Shown: positions 1 to 5,049, counted from the stretch's first letter. The stretch: 5,096 bases of DNA from Bacteroidales bacterium (GCA_017554135.1 JAFZIX010000232.1:1-5096), one strand, 5' to 3'. The notes: a model not told the origin generated them from the sequence alone. Program-made: numbers and translations.

Positions 1-978
1 GATACCCTTCTCAACTTCGTCGGGAAGCATGTAAACTTTCACCTTGTCATCGGGGCCTTCGCCCATGTCGATGGAACTTACACGGGCGGGAGTAAGGGCG
101 CGCTGGATAAGGAGTTTGGTGTTCGAAGTCCACTGTAAGACATCAATATTCTCGTTGCGGAGCTCGCGGACTATGCCGATTACACGGCCACCCTTGACAC
201 CGATGCAGGCGCCGATGGGGTCGATACGCTCATCGTAGGATTCAACCGCCACCTTCGCACGCTCACCGGGAACACGCACGACCTTCTTGATAGTGATAAG
301 GCCGTCGGCAATTTCCGGAACTTCCATCTCGAACAACCTTGCGAGGAAGTCGGGATCGATACGGGAAAGGGTGATATAAGGTGTGGTGTTGTTGCGCATC
401 TCCACCTTCTTGATGATAGCGCGGACTGTGTCGTTCTTCTTGAAACGCTCGCCGGGAATCTGCTCCTCCTTGGGGATGTGGAGTTCGTTTCCGTCTTCGT
501 CCAGAAGCAGAACCTCGCGGCTCCAGGTCTGGTAGATTTCTCCGGTGAACACCTCGCCTACCTTTTCGGAGTACTTCTTGTAGACGTTCGCCTTCTCGAT
601 GTCCATGATGCGGCCCTGCAGGTTCTGACGGATGTTCAGGATACCGCGGCGGCCGAATGCGGAAAGGGGAAGTTTCTTGGCATAGGTGTCGCCGATCTCG
701 TAATCGTCGTCACCGCTGTCCTTGCGAACCTCCTCCAGGGTCATCTCTGCGGCAGGATTCTCCACCTCCTCGACGATGTCGAAGTTCTGGTAGATCTCGC
801 AGGTACCCTTGTCGACGTTCACGATGACGTCGAAGTTGTCGGCGGAGCCATAGGTCTTGGCAATCTGGGTCAGGAACACGTCCTTGAGAACGCCCATCAT
901 CACGGGGCGGTCGATGTTTTTCTCTTCCTTGAAGTCCTTGAAGGCATCAATCAGAGTAACTTTTTCTTCTTTGTTCAT
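1..978 (-). CDS. nusA: Transcription termination/antitermination factor NusA (C-terminus cut by window edge)
   Basis: NusA binds RNA polymerase and nascent RNA in the cytoplasm and modulates pausing, hairpin-dependent termination and antitermination. This minus-strand frame was read by hand: 326 codons are open from ATG at 978 to the left edge. The N-terminal polymerase-binding domain spans about residues 1-135 (starts MNKEEKVTLIDAF). The S1 domain is about 138-205, with GEVFTGEIYQTWSREV and HIPKEEQIPGERF. KH1 is about 208-285, with RIDPIGACIGVKGGRV and its GxxG loop at 260-263, followed by NENIDV. KH2 begins near 286 (LLIQRALTPARV) and is cut off. Family proteins in Bacteroidota have a little over 400 residues, so roughly 85-100 are missing. 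The start lies 15 bp after the rimP stop in an A/T-rich gap with no Shine-Dalgarno, so it is probably co-transcribed with rimP. The family identity is clear; infB would be expected further left (inference). Confidence 0.97.
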   Translation of the reverse strand, partial: MNKEEKVTLIDAFKDFKEEKNIDRPVMMGVLKDVFLTQIAKTYGSADNFDVIVNVDKGTCEIYQNFDIVEEVENPAAEMTLEEVRKDSGDDDYEIGDTYAKKLPLSAFGRRGILNIRQNLQGRIMDIEKANVYKKYSEKVGEVFTGEIYQTWSREVLLLDEDGNELHIPKEEQIPGERFKKNDTVRAIIKKVEMRNNTTPYITLSRIDPDFLARLFEMEVPEIADGLITIKKVVRVPGERAKVAVESYDERIDPIGACIGVKGGRVIGIVRELRNENIDVLQWTSNTKLLIQRALTPARVSSIDMGEGPDDKVKVYMLPDEVEKGI

Positions 979-993
979 TTATATGTGTATTAA

Positions 994-1257
994 TTATTTG
1001 TCGCTTGCAAGCAATTCATCTGCCTCTGCGGGGCTGATGCCGGCAGAACCCACGGTAAGGGCGTAGTCTTCTACGTCGCGGTCGAAGGCTGCCAGCACTG
1101 CGCGGTGAATGTATTCGCAGTCGGCGAGGTCCGCTCCGGCGGGTTTGTCGATGGTCACCTCGATGTTGTTGTCATCGTCCATCTCAAGGCCAACGATGCT
1201 GCAGCCGCGTTCTGCAGCCGCCTTTTCCAATACGGGTTGAAGCTCAAACTTTTCCAT
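994..1257 (-). CDS. rimP: Ribosome maturation factor RimP, short form with N-terminal domain only
   Basis: RimP assists maturation of the 30S ribosomal subunit. The 87-residue product shows the N-terminal alpha/beta domain: IVGLEMDDDNNIEVTIDKPAG at about 22-42 (two strands of the sheet), an acidic DCEYIHRAVLAAFDRDVEDY segment at 47-66, and the signature LTVGSAGISPAE at about 68-79, which matches the end of this domain in the family. RimP proteins normally have about 150 residues and a second, SH3-like C-terminal domain. Here the frame stops (TAA) about 14 residues after the signature. The stop is only 15 bp from nusA, so the missing domain cannot be encoded in another frame. ATG at 1257 is chosen; an out-of-frame ATG at 1264 opens only a 6-codon frame. 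Position directly before nusA supports the assignment. Either a natural reduction or a decayed gene is possible; the intact reading frame favours a functional short form. Confidence 0.85.
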   Translation of the reverse strand: MEKFELQPVLEKAAAERGCSIVGLEMDDDNNIEVTIDKPAGADLADCEYIHRAVLAAFDRDVEDYALTVGSAGISPAEADELLASDK

Positions 1258-1267
1258 ATTCCATAAT

Positions 1268-1295
1268 AAAAAATAGAGGACCTTGCGGCCTCTAT
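1268..1295 (-). terminator. Intrinsic-terminator-like hairpin in the rimP-nusA leader (candidate attenuator)
   Basis: On the minus strand, ATAGAGG (1295-1289) pairs with CCTCTAT (1279-1273). Two further C-G pairs continue the stem across one bulged base, closed by a GCAA loop. Six T residues follow directly (1273-1268, the first being the last stem base), giving the layout of a Rho-independent terminator. It lies between the predicted rimP promoter and the rimP ATG at 1257, so RNA polymerase would meet it within about 40 nt of starting. No upstream minus-strand gene needs a terminator here, which suggests attenuation or a structural role at the start codon. The plus-strand version lacks a T tract. 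Confidence 0.55.
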
Positions 1296-1309
1296 CTCGT
1301 TCACAGGTG

Positions 1310-1340
1310 CAAAGTTAAGAATTTTTGGATAAAATGCAAA
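1310..1340 (-). promoter_or_regulatory. Bacteroidota-type promoter for rimP-nusA
   Basis: Minus-strand TAACTTTG (1317-1310) matches the -7 consensus TAnnTTTG exactly. TTTG (1340-1337, within a T5 run followed by G) matches the -33 element. The spacer is 19 bp, inside the usual 19-21. The expected transcription start is about 1303-1306, giving a leader of roughly 47-50 nt that contains the hairpin. Confidence 0.65.
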
Positions 1341-1355
1341 AATAGTCTACATTCG
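1324..1355 (+). promoter_or_regulatory. Candidate promoter for the methyltransferase gene
   Basis: Plus-strand TTTG (1324-1327) is followed after 20 bp by TACATTCG (1348-1355), a one-base mismatch to TAnnTTTG. Its core interleaves with the opposite-facing rimP promoter. The expected start is about 1359-1362, on top of the GTG at 1360, so transcripts from it would be nearly leaderless. The mismatch and this geometry keep confidence low. Confidence 0.35.
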
Positions 1356-1359
1356 TGTT

Positions 1360-2691
1360 GTGGTTTCTCCGGATTTCATAATTGCTCACGAAAACGATGA
1401 TCTGGCCACGCTGGTGCTGCAGCGGGACCGCTGGCCGGATGTGGACGTGGCGCTGGCGGCGGAGTGTATCGCTTCGCGCCGGAAGTTGAAGTTGAAAGTG
1501 CCGGAATGGTATGCCGATCCGGCGCTAATCTGCCCGGTGGCTCTCAGTGCGGAGCAGTGCAGCAGCACCGCCACGGCCGCCCATAAGGCAGCGATAGCGG
1601 GCAGTTCGCTGCCTTGCGGAGGGGCAATGCCCGGGCTGGGCTCCCCTTGCGGGACACAACCGGGCCCTTTGCCCCTCGCGGATGGCCCTGAGCGGCGAAC
1701 TGCCCGCATCGCGGACTTGACCGGAGGGCTTGGGGTGGACAGTTGGCAATTTTCCAAGGTGGCAGCGGCAGTGCTGTACAATGAGATGAATCCGCTGCTG
1801 TTCGAGACGGCAAAGGCAAACCTGGGGCGACTGGGATGCGACAATGTGGAATTCAGCAACATCTGCATTTCGCCGGACACCCTTCCGGGCCTGCTGGACT
1901 CCTTCCGGCCGGACCTGGTATTCATCGACCCAGCCAGACGATCCGAAGGCCGCAAGGTCTTCCTTCCGGAAGATTGCTCCCCGGACGTACTTGCCCTTCA
2001 GGACATCATTCTGAAACGCGGATGCCGCCTGATGCTCAAACTCTCCCCCATGGCAGATATCAGCCTGCTGCTACGCAAATTCCACTGTGTCAAGGAATTG
2101 CATGTGGTGGAGGCGGATGGCGAATGCAAGGAACTGCTGCTGGTCCAGGAGCCGGGGTTCGACGGCGAATGCACAGTTTTCGTGGAGATTGTCGGTCAAG
2201 CCGGCAGTGACGGGCAGGCCGGCAATGACGAAGAGCAGGGAGGGCGTTTTAGTTTCAAGCCATCCGAAGAAAAGGTAGCCACCGCCACATTCATCTCCAC
2301 ACTCCCCGCCCCCGGGCAACTACTGTTCGAACCCGGTCCGGCACTGATGAAAAGCGGTGCTTTCAATCTGCTGAGTGCCCGTTTCGAACTTCGGAAACTC
2401 GGACCTTCAACACATCTGTATATCTCAGATAACCCCCTCCTGGAACTTATCCGTCTTGGTAAATGGTTTGCCATAGAAGCCGTTGAACCCTTTGGGAAGG
2501 CCGCCCTCCGAGACTTCGCCACGCTCTGGCCCGACGCAGAAGTTTCCGCCCGCGCCCTGCCGCTTTCCAGCGACGAATTACGCAAAAAGATGGGGGTAAA
2601 AGGCGGTGGCGACGTTCATATCTTCGGCGTCGGCACCTCGCAAGGCCGTCTGCTTATCGCAGCCAGCAAAGCGACTCTGGACCTTCGTTGA
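1360..2691 (+). CDS. Class I SAM-dependent methyltransferase with THUMP-like C-terminal domain (PG_1098 type)
   Basis: This is a predicted cytoplasmic methyltransferase; the THUMP-like domain suggests an RNA substrate, but the target is not established. The 443-residue product shows an N-terminal region with HENDD (10-14) and SAEQCSSTATAAHKA (about 63-77), SAM motif I DLTGGLGVD (119-127), an acidic ribose-contact candidate E142, motif IV DPARR (190-194), MLKLSPM, and a THUMP-like C-terminal part from about 340 (FELRKLGPSTHLY, FGKAALRDF, then GGGDVHIFG near the end). It is longer than the roughly 390-400 residues I expect for relatives. Two repeat-like inserts explain most of the excess: residues about 80-115, immediately before motif I, and about 279-291, a GQAG(S/N)D duplication. 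GTG at 1360 is the only plausible start before motif I, since no in-frame ATG occurs until residue 90 inside the insert; the conserved FIIAHENDD segment follows it. The last 38 bp overlap the convergent wbqC gene. Domain calls come from pattern recognition, not a search. Confidence 0.85.
   Translation: MVSPDFIIAHENDDLATLVLQRDRWPDVDVALAAECIASRRKLKLKVPEWYADPALICPVALSAEQCSSTATAAHKAAIAGSSLPCGGAMPGLGSPCGTQPGPLPLADGPERRTARIADLTGGLGVDSWQFSKVAAAVLYNEMNPLLFETAKANLGRLGCDNVEFSNICISPDTLPGLLDSFRPDLVFIDPARRSEGRKVFLPEDCSPDVLALQDIILKRGCRLMLKLSPMADISLLLRKFHCVKELHVVEADGECKELLLVQEPGFDGECTVFVEIVGQAGSDGQAGNDEEQGGRFSFKPSEEKVATATFISTLPAPGQLLFEPGPALMKSGAFNLLSARFELRKLGPSTHLYISDNPLLELIRLGKWFAIEAVEPFGKAALRDFATLWPDAEVSARALPLSSDELRKKMGVKGGGDVHIFGVGTSQGRLLIAASKATLDLR
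1591..1712. repeat. Large imperfect palindrome inserted in frame in the methyltransferase gene
   Basis: The outer arms 1591-1609 and 1695-1712 form 18 base pairs with a single bulged A (1596). Inside them, 1619-1627 pairs with 1669-1677 (9 bp), and 1629-1634 pairs with 1660-1665 (6 bp). The central part holds a small TCCC/GGGA hairpin. The motif CCTTGCGG occurs at 1612-1619, with near copies at 1645-1652 and 1674-1681. The segment encodes a G-, P- and C-rich stretch (about residues 78-118) that I do not expect in homologues, where the HKA segment is followed within about ten residues by DLTGG. Four of six frames are open across it. It resembles Rickettsia-style palindromic elements in layout; I do not recognise the family. 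Confidence 0.7.
2188..2229. repeat. Repeat-like segment with 18 bp tandem duplication, in frame
   Basis: Two 18 bp units, 2194-2211 and 2212-2229, differ at three positions and encode GQAGSD then GQAGND (residues 279-290). An inverted pair, 2188-2195 with 2219-2226 (8 pairs, one G-T), overlaps them. On the minus strand the segment begins GTCATTGCCGGC and ends with GCCGGCTTGACC and CAAT. This recalls a dispersed bacterial palindromic repeat of the GTCATTGCCGGGCTTGACC kind. It falls where homologues have a short loop before an FSF-like segment. Confidence 0.45.
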
Positions 2692-3295
2692 ACAGAAGGT
2701 CCATTATCGACAGGCCGGGGACAAAGCCGAATTTGTCCTTGAATACTTGCCAATAGGGACGTTCCAGACCAAGGTCCCACAGAATGGTGTTGGGGCGCTT
2801 CGGGTGGATCATGGTACGGTAGTCACTAGATTCCTTCACCCCTTCGGGGTTCGGAATGACAGTGGCGGGAACACAATAATCCGTCGTTTCGATAATCTGG
2901 GGCGCAATGCCGATCTTGGTGCAGAAGAAATCGATGAGGCGGCGGTTGAGTTCCCAGAGGGTGGCGGGATGGGAGTCGAGGATCGCGAACAACTCGTCCT
3001 TATAATAAATAAAGAAAGGAGAGGAACTGTAGGCGGATTCGATCGCGCGCTCCGTGCGCTGAACCCAAGGCGTCGTATACTCCACCCGTATCTCCCTGAT
3101 AGGCAGCGCAAAAGTACCGTTCTCGTGCACCACCGGCACATTCAGATTCTCCGGGCCATTCGAAGTCAGGATACGGCAGCGATTGCGCCAACTTTGCTTC
3201 TGGTAGTTCTCACAGGCCTCCATATAAACGACAGAATACCTCGCAAGAAGTGCGAAGTATTCTATTGGAGGGAAGTATGCCGTTGTGAGCAGCAC
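2654..3295 (-). CDS. WbqC family protein
   Basis: The WbqC-like family is tied to cell-surface polysaccharide or lipopolysaccharide loci, but I know of no firmly assigned reaction for it. The 213-residue protein contains the family features in order: LLTTAYFPPIEYFALLARY at the N-terminus (2-20), NYQKQSWRNRCRI (30-42), SNGPENLNVPV (45-55), PWVQRTERAIESAYSSSPFF (76-95), YKDELF, a LWELNRRLIDF helix (113-123), DYRTMIHPKR (158-167), YWQVFKDKFGFVPGLSIMDL (181-200) and LLFNEGPES (200-208) at the C-terminus. No signal peptide or membrane segment is seen. The GTG start at 3295 shares its first base with the last base of the lpxA TAG stop, indicating coupled translation in the lipid A operon. Residues about 144-157 (ATVIPNPEGVKESS) are encoded by a palindromic element and look inserted. 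The 3' end overlaps the convergent methyltransferase gene by 38 bp. Confidence 0.9.
   Translation of the reverse strand: MLLTTAYFPPIEYFALLARYSVVYMEACENYQKQSWRNRCRILTSNGPENLNVPVVHENGTFALPIREIRVEYTTPWVQRTERAIESAYSSSPFFIYYKDELFAILDSHPATLWELNRRLIDFFCTKIGIAPQIIETTDYCVPATVIPNPEGVKESSDYRTMIHPKRPNTILWDLGLERPYWQVFKDKFGFVPGLSIMDLLFNEGPESLCWLR
2679..2702. terminator. Hairpin at the convergent gene junction (possible weak bidirectional terminator)
   Basis: GGACCTTC (2679-2686) and GAAGGTCC (2695-2702) form a perfect 8 bp stem with an 8 nt loop that contains the methyltransferase stop codon TGA (2689-2691). No T tract follows on either strand, so it is not a canonical intrinsic terminator. On the minus strand it also encodes the conserved NEGP of WbqC, so part of the match could reflect coding constraint. 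Confidence 0.35.
2824..2864. repeat. Small palindromic repeat inserted in frame in wbqC
   Basis: Three nested stems are present: CACT/AGTG (2824-2827 with 2861-2864), ATTCC/GGAAT (2830-2834 with 2853-2857) and ACCCC/GGGGT (2838-2842 with 2846-2850) around a 3 nt loop. On the minus strand it reads GTCATTCCGAACCCCGAAGG then GGTGAAGGAATCTAGTGA. This matches from memory the general form of dispersed GTCATTCCGA...GAGGAATCT repeats seen in Bacteroidota and other phyla. It encodes about residues 144-158 of the WbqC protein without breaking the frame. Confidence 0.6.
3233..3263. other. Inverted repeat in the 5' end of wbqC
   Basis: AGAATAC (3233-3239) pairs with GTATTCT (3257-3263), and CGCA (3242-3245) pairs with TGCG (3251-3254) around a 5 nt loop. 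On the mRNA it begins about 32 nt after the GTG start and could form a stem next to the coupled lpxA-wbqC junction. It encodes the conserved IEYFALLARY segment, so a chance origin is quite possible. Confidence 0.3.
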
Positions 3296-4107
3296 TACTC
3301 GATAATCACCTTCTCGCGGGCATCGTTTCCACGCACTATGCCACGCTTGGAATTGCGGATGAAGTTCAGGATCTCATCCTTCTCAGGGCTGTCCGGGAAG
3401 CCCAGTTTGATACGCTCGCAGGCATCGGAAATATTGTAGCCCTGGAAATAGAGCATATCGTAAATATCCTTTATCGTGCGGATGGTGTCGCTGTCGAAAC
3501 CGCGGCGGCGCAGGCCTACCAGGTTGACACCGGCATAGCACACAGGCTCACGGCCGCAAAGGGAATACGGAGGGATATCCTTATTGATCTTGCTGCCTCC
3601 GCCTATCATCGCGTGCTTGCCGATATGGGTAAACTGATGCACCACGGTGCTGCCACCAAGGATGGCCCAGTCGTCGACATCGGTCTCACCGGCAATGCCC
3701 ACATAACTCACGAGAATGCAGTGGTTGCCCACGGTGCAGTCGTGTGCCACGTGCACATAAGACATGATCAGGGTGTGGTCTCCTATCTTGGTGACGCCCT
3801 TGCCGCTGGCCTTGGTGCCGCGGTTGATGGTAGCGCACTCGCGGATAGTCACATAATTGCCGATCTCCACGTAAGTAATCTCTCCGTCGAACTTGAGGTC
3901 CTGGGGGATGGCCGCCACAACGGCGCCCGGGAAGATTTCGCAATGTTCGCCTATCTTGGCATAAGGAAAAATTGTGGCGTGGGGATGAACCTTTGTATAA
4001 TCTCCGATTTCTACATCGGCATCGATGAATGCATAGGGCCCGACTTCGACATGCTCGCCGAGTTTGGCGAGGGGGCTCACGCATGCAAGGGGATGAATGT
4101 TTGCCAT
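3295..4107 (-). CDS. lpxA: Acyl-ACP--UDP-N-acetylglucosamine O-acyltransferase LpxA
   Basis: LpxA transfers a 3-hydroxyacyl chain from ACP to the 3-OH of UDP-GlcNAc, the first step of lipid A synthesis, as a cytoplasmic homotrimer. The 270-residue protein starts MANIHPLACVSPLAKLG and runs through a left-handed beta-helix of hexapeptide repeats to about residue 185. A helical C-terminal domain follows (VNLVGLRRRGFDSDTIR, about 194-210). The catalytic histidine corresponds to H122 in HVAHDCTVGNHC, with H119 nearby. VHQF is at 156-159. The acyl-length ruler position that is G173 in the E. coli enzyme aligns with G170 in MIGGG, compatible with a long hydroxyacyl chain as known for Bacteroides lipid A. 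Length is close to the E. coli enzyme (262). The ATG at 4107 follows the lpxC stop by 4 bp, and the TAG stop overlaps the GTG of wbqC by one base, so all three are likely one operon. Confidence 0.97.
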   Translation of the reverse strand: MANIHPLACVSPLAKLGEHVEVGPYAFIDADVEIGDYTKVHPHATIFPYAKIGEHCEIFPGAVVAAIPQDLKFDGEITYVEIGNYVTIRECATINRGTKASGKGVTKIGDHTLIMSYVHVAHDCTVGNHCILVSYVGIAGETDVDDWAILGGSTVVHQFTHIGKHAMIGGGSKINKDIPPYSLCGREPVCYAGVNLVGLRRRGFDSDTIRTIKDIYDMLYFQGYNISDACERIKLGFPDSPEKDEILNFIRNSKRGIVRGNDAREKVIIE

Positions 4108-4111
4108 AATC

Positions 4112-5008
4112 TTAAATCAATTTCTGAACGGCCTTAGCCGCATTGGTGTTAATGGTATGGCCAGGTTTGTACGCGCTTATATGGGCCCGGAGATATCCTC
4201 CCGCGAGCCTCATGTCTCCGATGAGGTCCAGCATCTTGTGCCGGCCGCATTCGTCCGGGAAATTCAGCACCAGATTGCTGAGATATCCTTCCGGAGTAAC
4301 TTTGATTTCAGGTTGGTTGAAAAGTTCCGACATCTGCTTGAAGACAGCATCCGGAATGGGATGCTCCACTACCACGATGGCGTTGTCTACATCTCCGCCC
4401 TTCACAAGGCCCTGGCTGGCCAGGTACTGAACCTCGTGGAAGAAGCAGAAAGTGCGGCAGATTGCTATCTGGGATGCATAGTCCACGGTCTCGTCCCAAT
4501 GTGCGGTCTGCACACCGAGCACGCGGGAGTTGAAATCCACAGTGACATCGTAGGAGAGATGGTCGGCGGGCTCTATACGCACCCATGAACCGCTTGCCTC
4601 GTGCTTGACCTCGATAACCTCAGGAATCTCGAAATACTTGCGCTCGGCATCCTGCTCCACAAGGCCGTCGGCGGCGAAAGCCTCAACGAACTGGCGTGCG
4701 CTGCCGTCGAGGATAGGAACTTCGACGTTATCTATTTCCACCAGGGCGTTGTCGATGCCCAGACCGGTAAGGGCGGACATCAGATGCTCGATGGTGGAAA
4801 TGACTGCATCTCCCTTGGAAATAACGGTGCAGCGGGCGGTGTTATGAACATTTTCAGCAAGTGCGGGAATAGCCACACCAAGATCGGTGCGAACAAACAC
4901 GATTCCCGTCCCGGACTCCGCCGGGGATACTTTCATATGTGAGCAGGCTCCTGTGTGAAGACCTTTCCCTTCGAAATTATAACTCTTACTGAGTGTACGT
5001 TCTTTCAT
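4112..5008 (-). CDS. lpxC: UDP-3-O-acyl-N-acetylglucosamine deacetylase LpxC (stand-alone)
   Basis: LpxC is the zinc-dependent deacetylase that commits the cell to lipid A synthesis. The 298-residue protein from ATG 5008 shows GKGLHTG (14-20), RCT near 59, STIEHLMSALTGLGIDN (71-87) with the general-base glutamate E74 and zinc ligand H75, RTFCFF (185-190), RHKMLDLIGDM with H257 and D261 as the other zinc ligands, and YKPGHTINTN with catalytic H284. All key residues of the E. coli enzyme are present. A longer in-frame TTG start at 5029 would give 305 residues, but it lies upstream of or inside the predicted -7 element and adds no conserved sequence. In most Bacteroidota I know, LpxC is fused to a FabZ dehydratase domain. 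Here the protein ends at KAVQKLI, right after the deacetylase fold, and lpxA begins 4 bp later. Confidence 0.97.
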   Translation of the reverse strand: MKERTLSKSYNFEGKGLHTGACSHMKVSPAESGTGIVFVRTDLGVAIPALAENVHNTARCTVISKGDAVISTIEHLMSALTGLGIDNALVEIDNVEVPILDGSARQFVEAFAADGLVEQDAERKYFEIPEVIEVKHEASGSWVRIEPADHLSYDVTVDFNSRVLGVQTAHWDETVDYASQIAICRTFCFFHEVQYLASQGLVKGGDVDNAIVVVEHPIPDAVFKQMSELFNQPEIKVTPEGYLSNLVLNFPDECGRHKMLDLIGDMRLAGGYLRAHISAYKPGHTINTNAAKAVQKLI

Positions 5009-5017
5009 AATAGCCCG

Positions 5018-5049
5018 CAAAGATAGCAATTATTTTGATTATCTTCACA
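5018..5049 (-). promoter_or_regulatory. Candidate promoter before lpxC
   Basis: Minus-strand TATCTTTG (5025-5018) matches the -7 consensus TAnnTTTG exactly. TGTG (5049-5046), a one-base variant of TTTG, lies 20 bp upstream. It sits in the 41 bp gap between the upstream stop codon (5050-5052) and the lpxC ATG at 5008. Expected transcripts would start about 5011-5014, leaving a leader of only a few bases. Confidence 0.45.

Noticed and set aside
478..993. Plus-strand open frame of 171 codons
   Set aside because: Antisense shadow of nusA; its V/L/D-rich composition reflects the complement of E/K-rich NusA codons.
979..993. Possible remnant of the missing RimP C-terminal domain by frameshift
   Set aside because: Only 15 bp lie between the stop and nusA, and the other minus-strand frames before it are interrupted and unlike the domain.
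1244..1264. Six-codon upstream frame (ATG at 1264) overlapping the rimP start
   Set aside because: It could be a translated leader peptide, but its length, lack of a ribosome binding signal and chance likelihood make it unsupportable as a feature.
1708..1725. Possible repeat copy around the GCGGACTTGACCGG text
   Set aside because: It encodes the conserved SAM motif I (ADLTGG), so the similarity to the GCTTGACC repeat is best explained by coding.
1386..1955. Minus-strand open frames opposite the methyltransferase
   Set aside because: They overlap a gene with clear SAM-binding motifs. They stay open partly because the palindrome at 1591-1712 has no stop codons on the minus strand.
2606..3439. 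Long plus-strand open frame (277 codons) opposite wbqC
   Set aside because: It lies antisense to a clear WbqC family protein and the lpxA 3' end, shows no recognisable motif, and starts inside the methyltransferase gene.
3613..4588. Plus-strand open frames opposite lpxA and lpxC
   Set aside because: Antisense shadows of two enzymes with intact catalytic residues.
5009..5029. Longer LpxC start at TTG 5029
   Set aside because: The extra seven residues are not conserved, TTG is rare as a start, and the segment overlaps the predicted -7 element.
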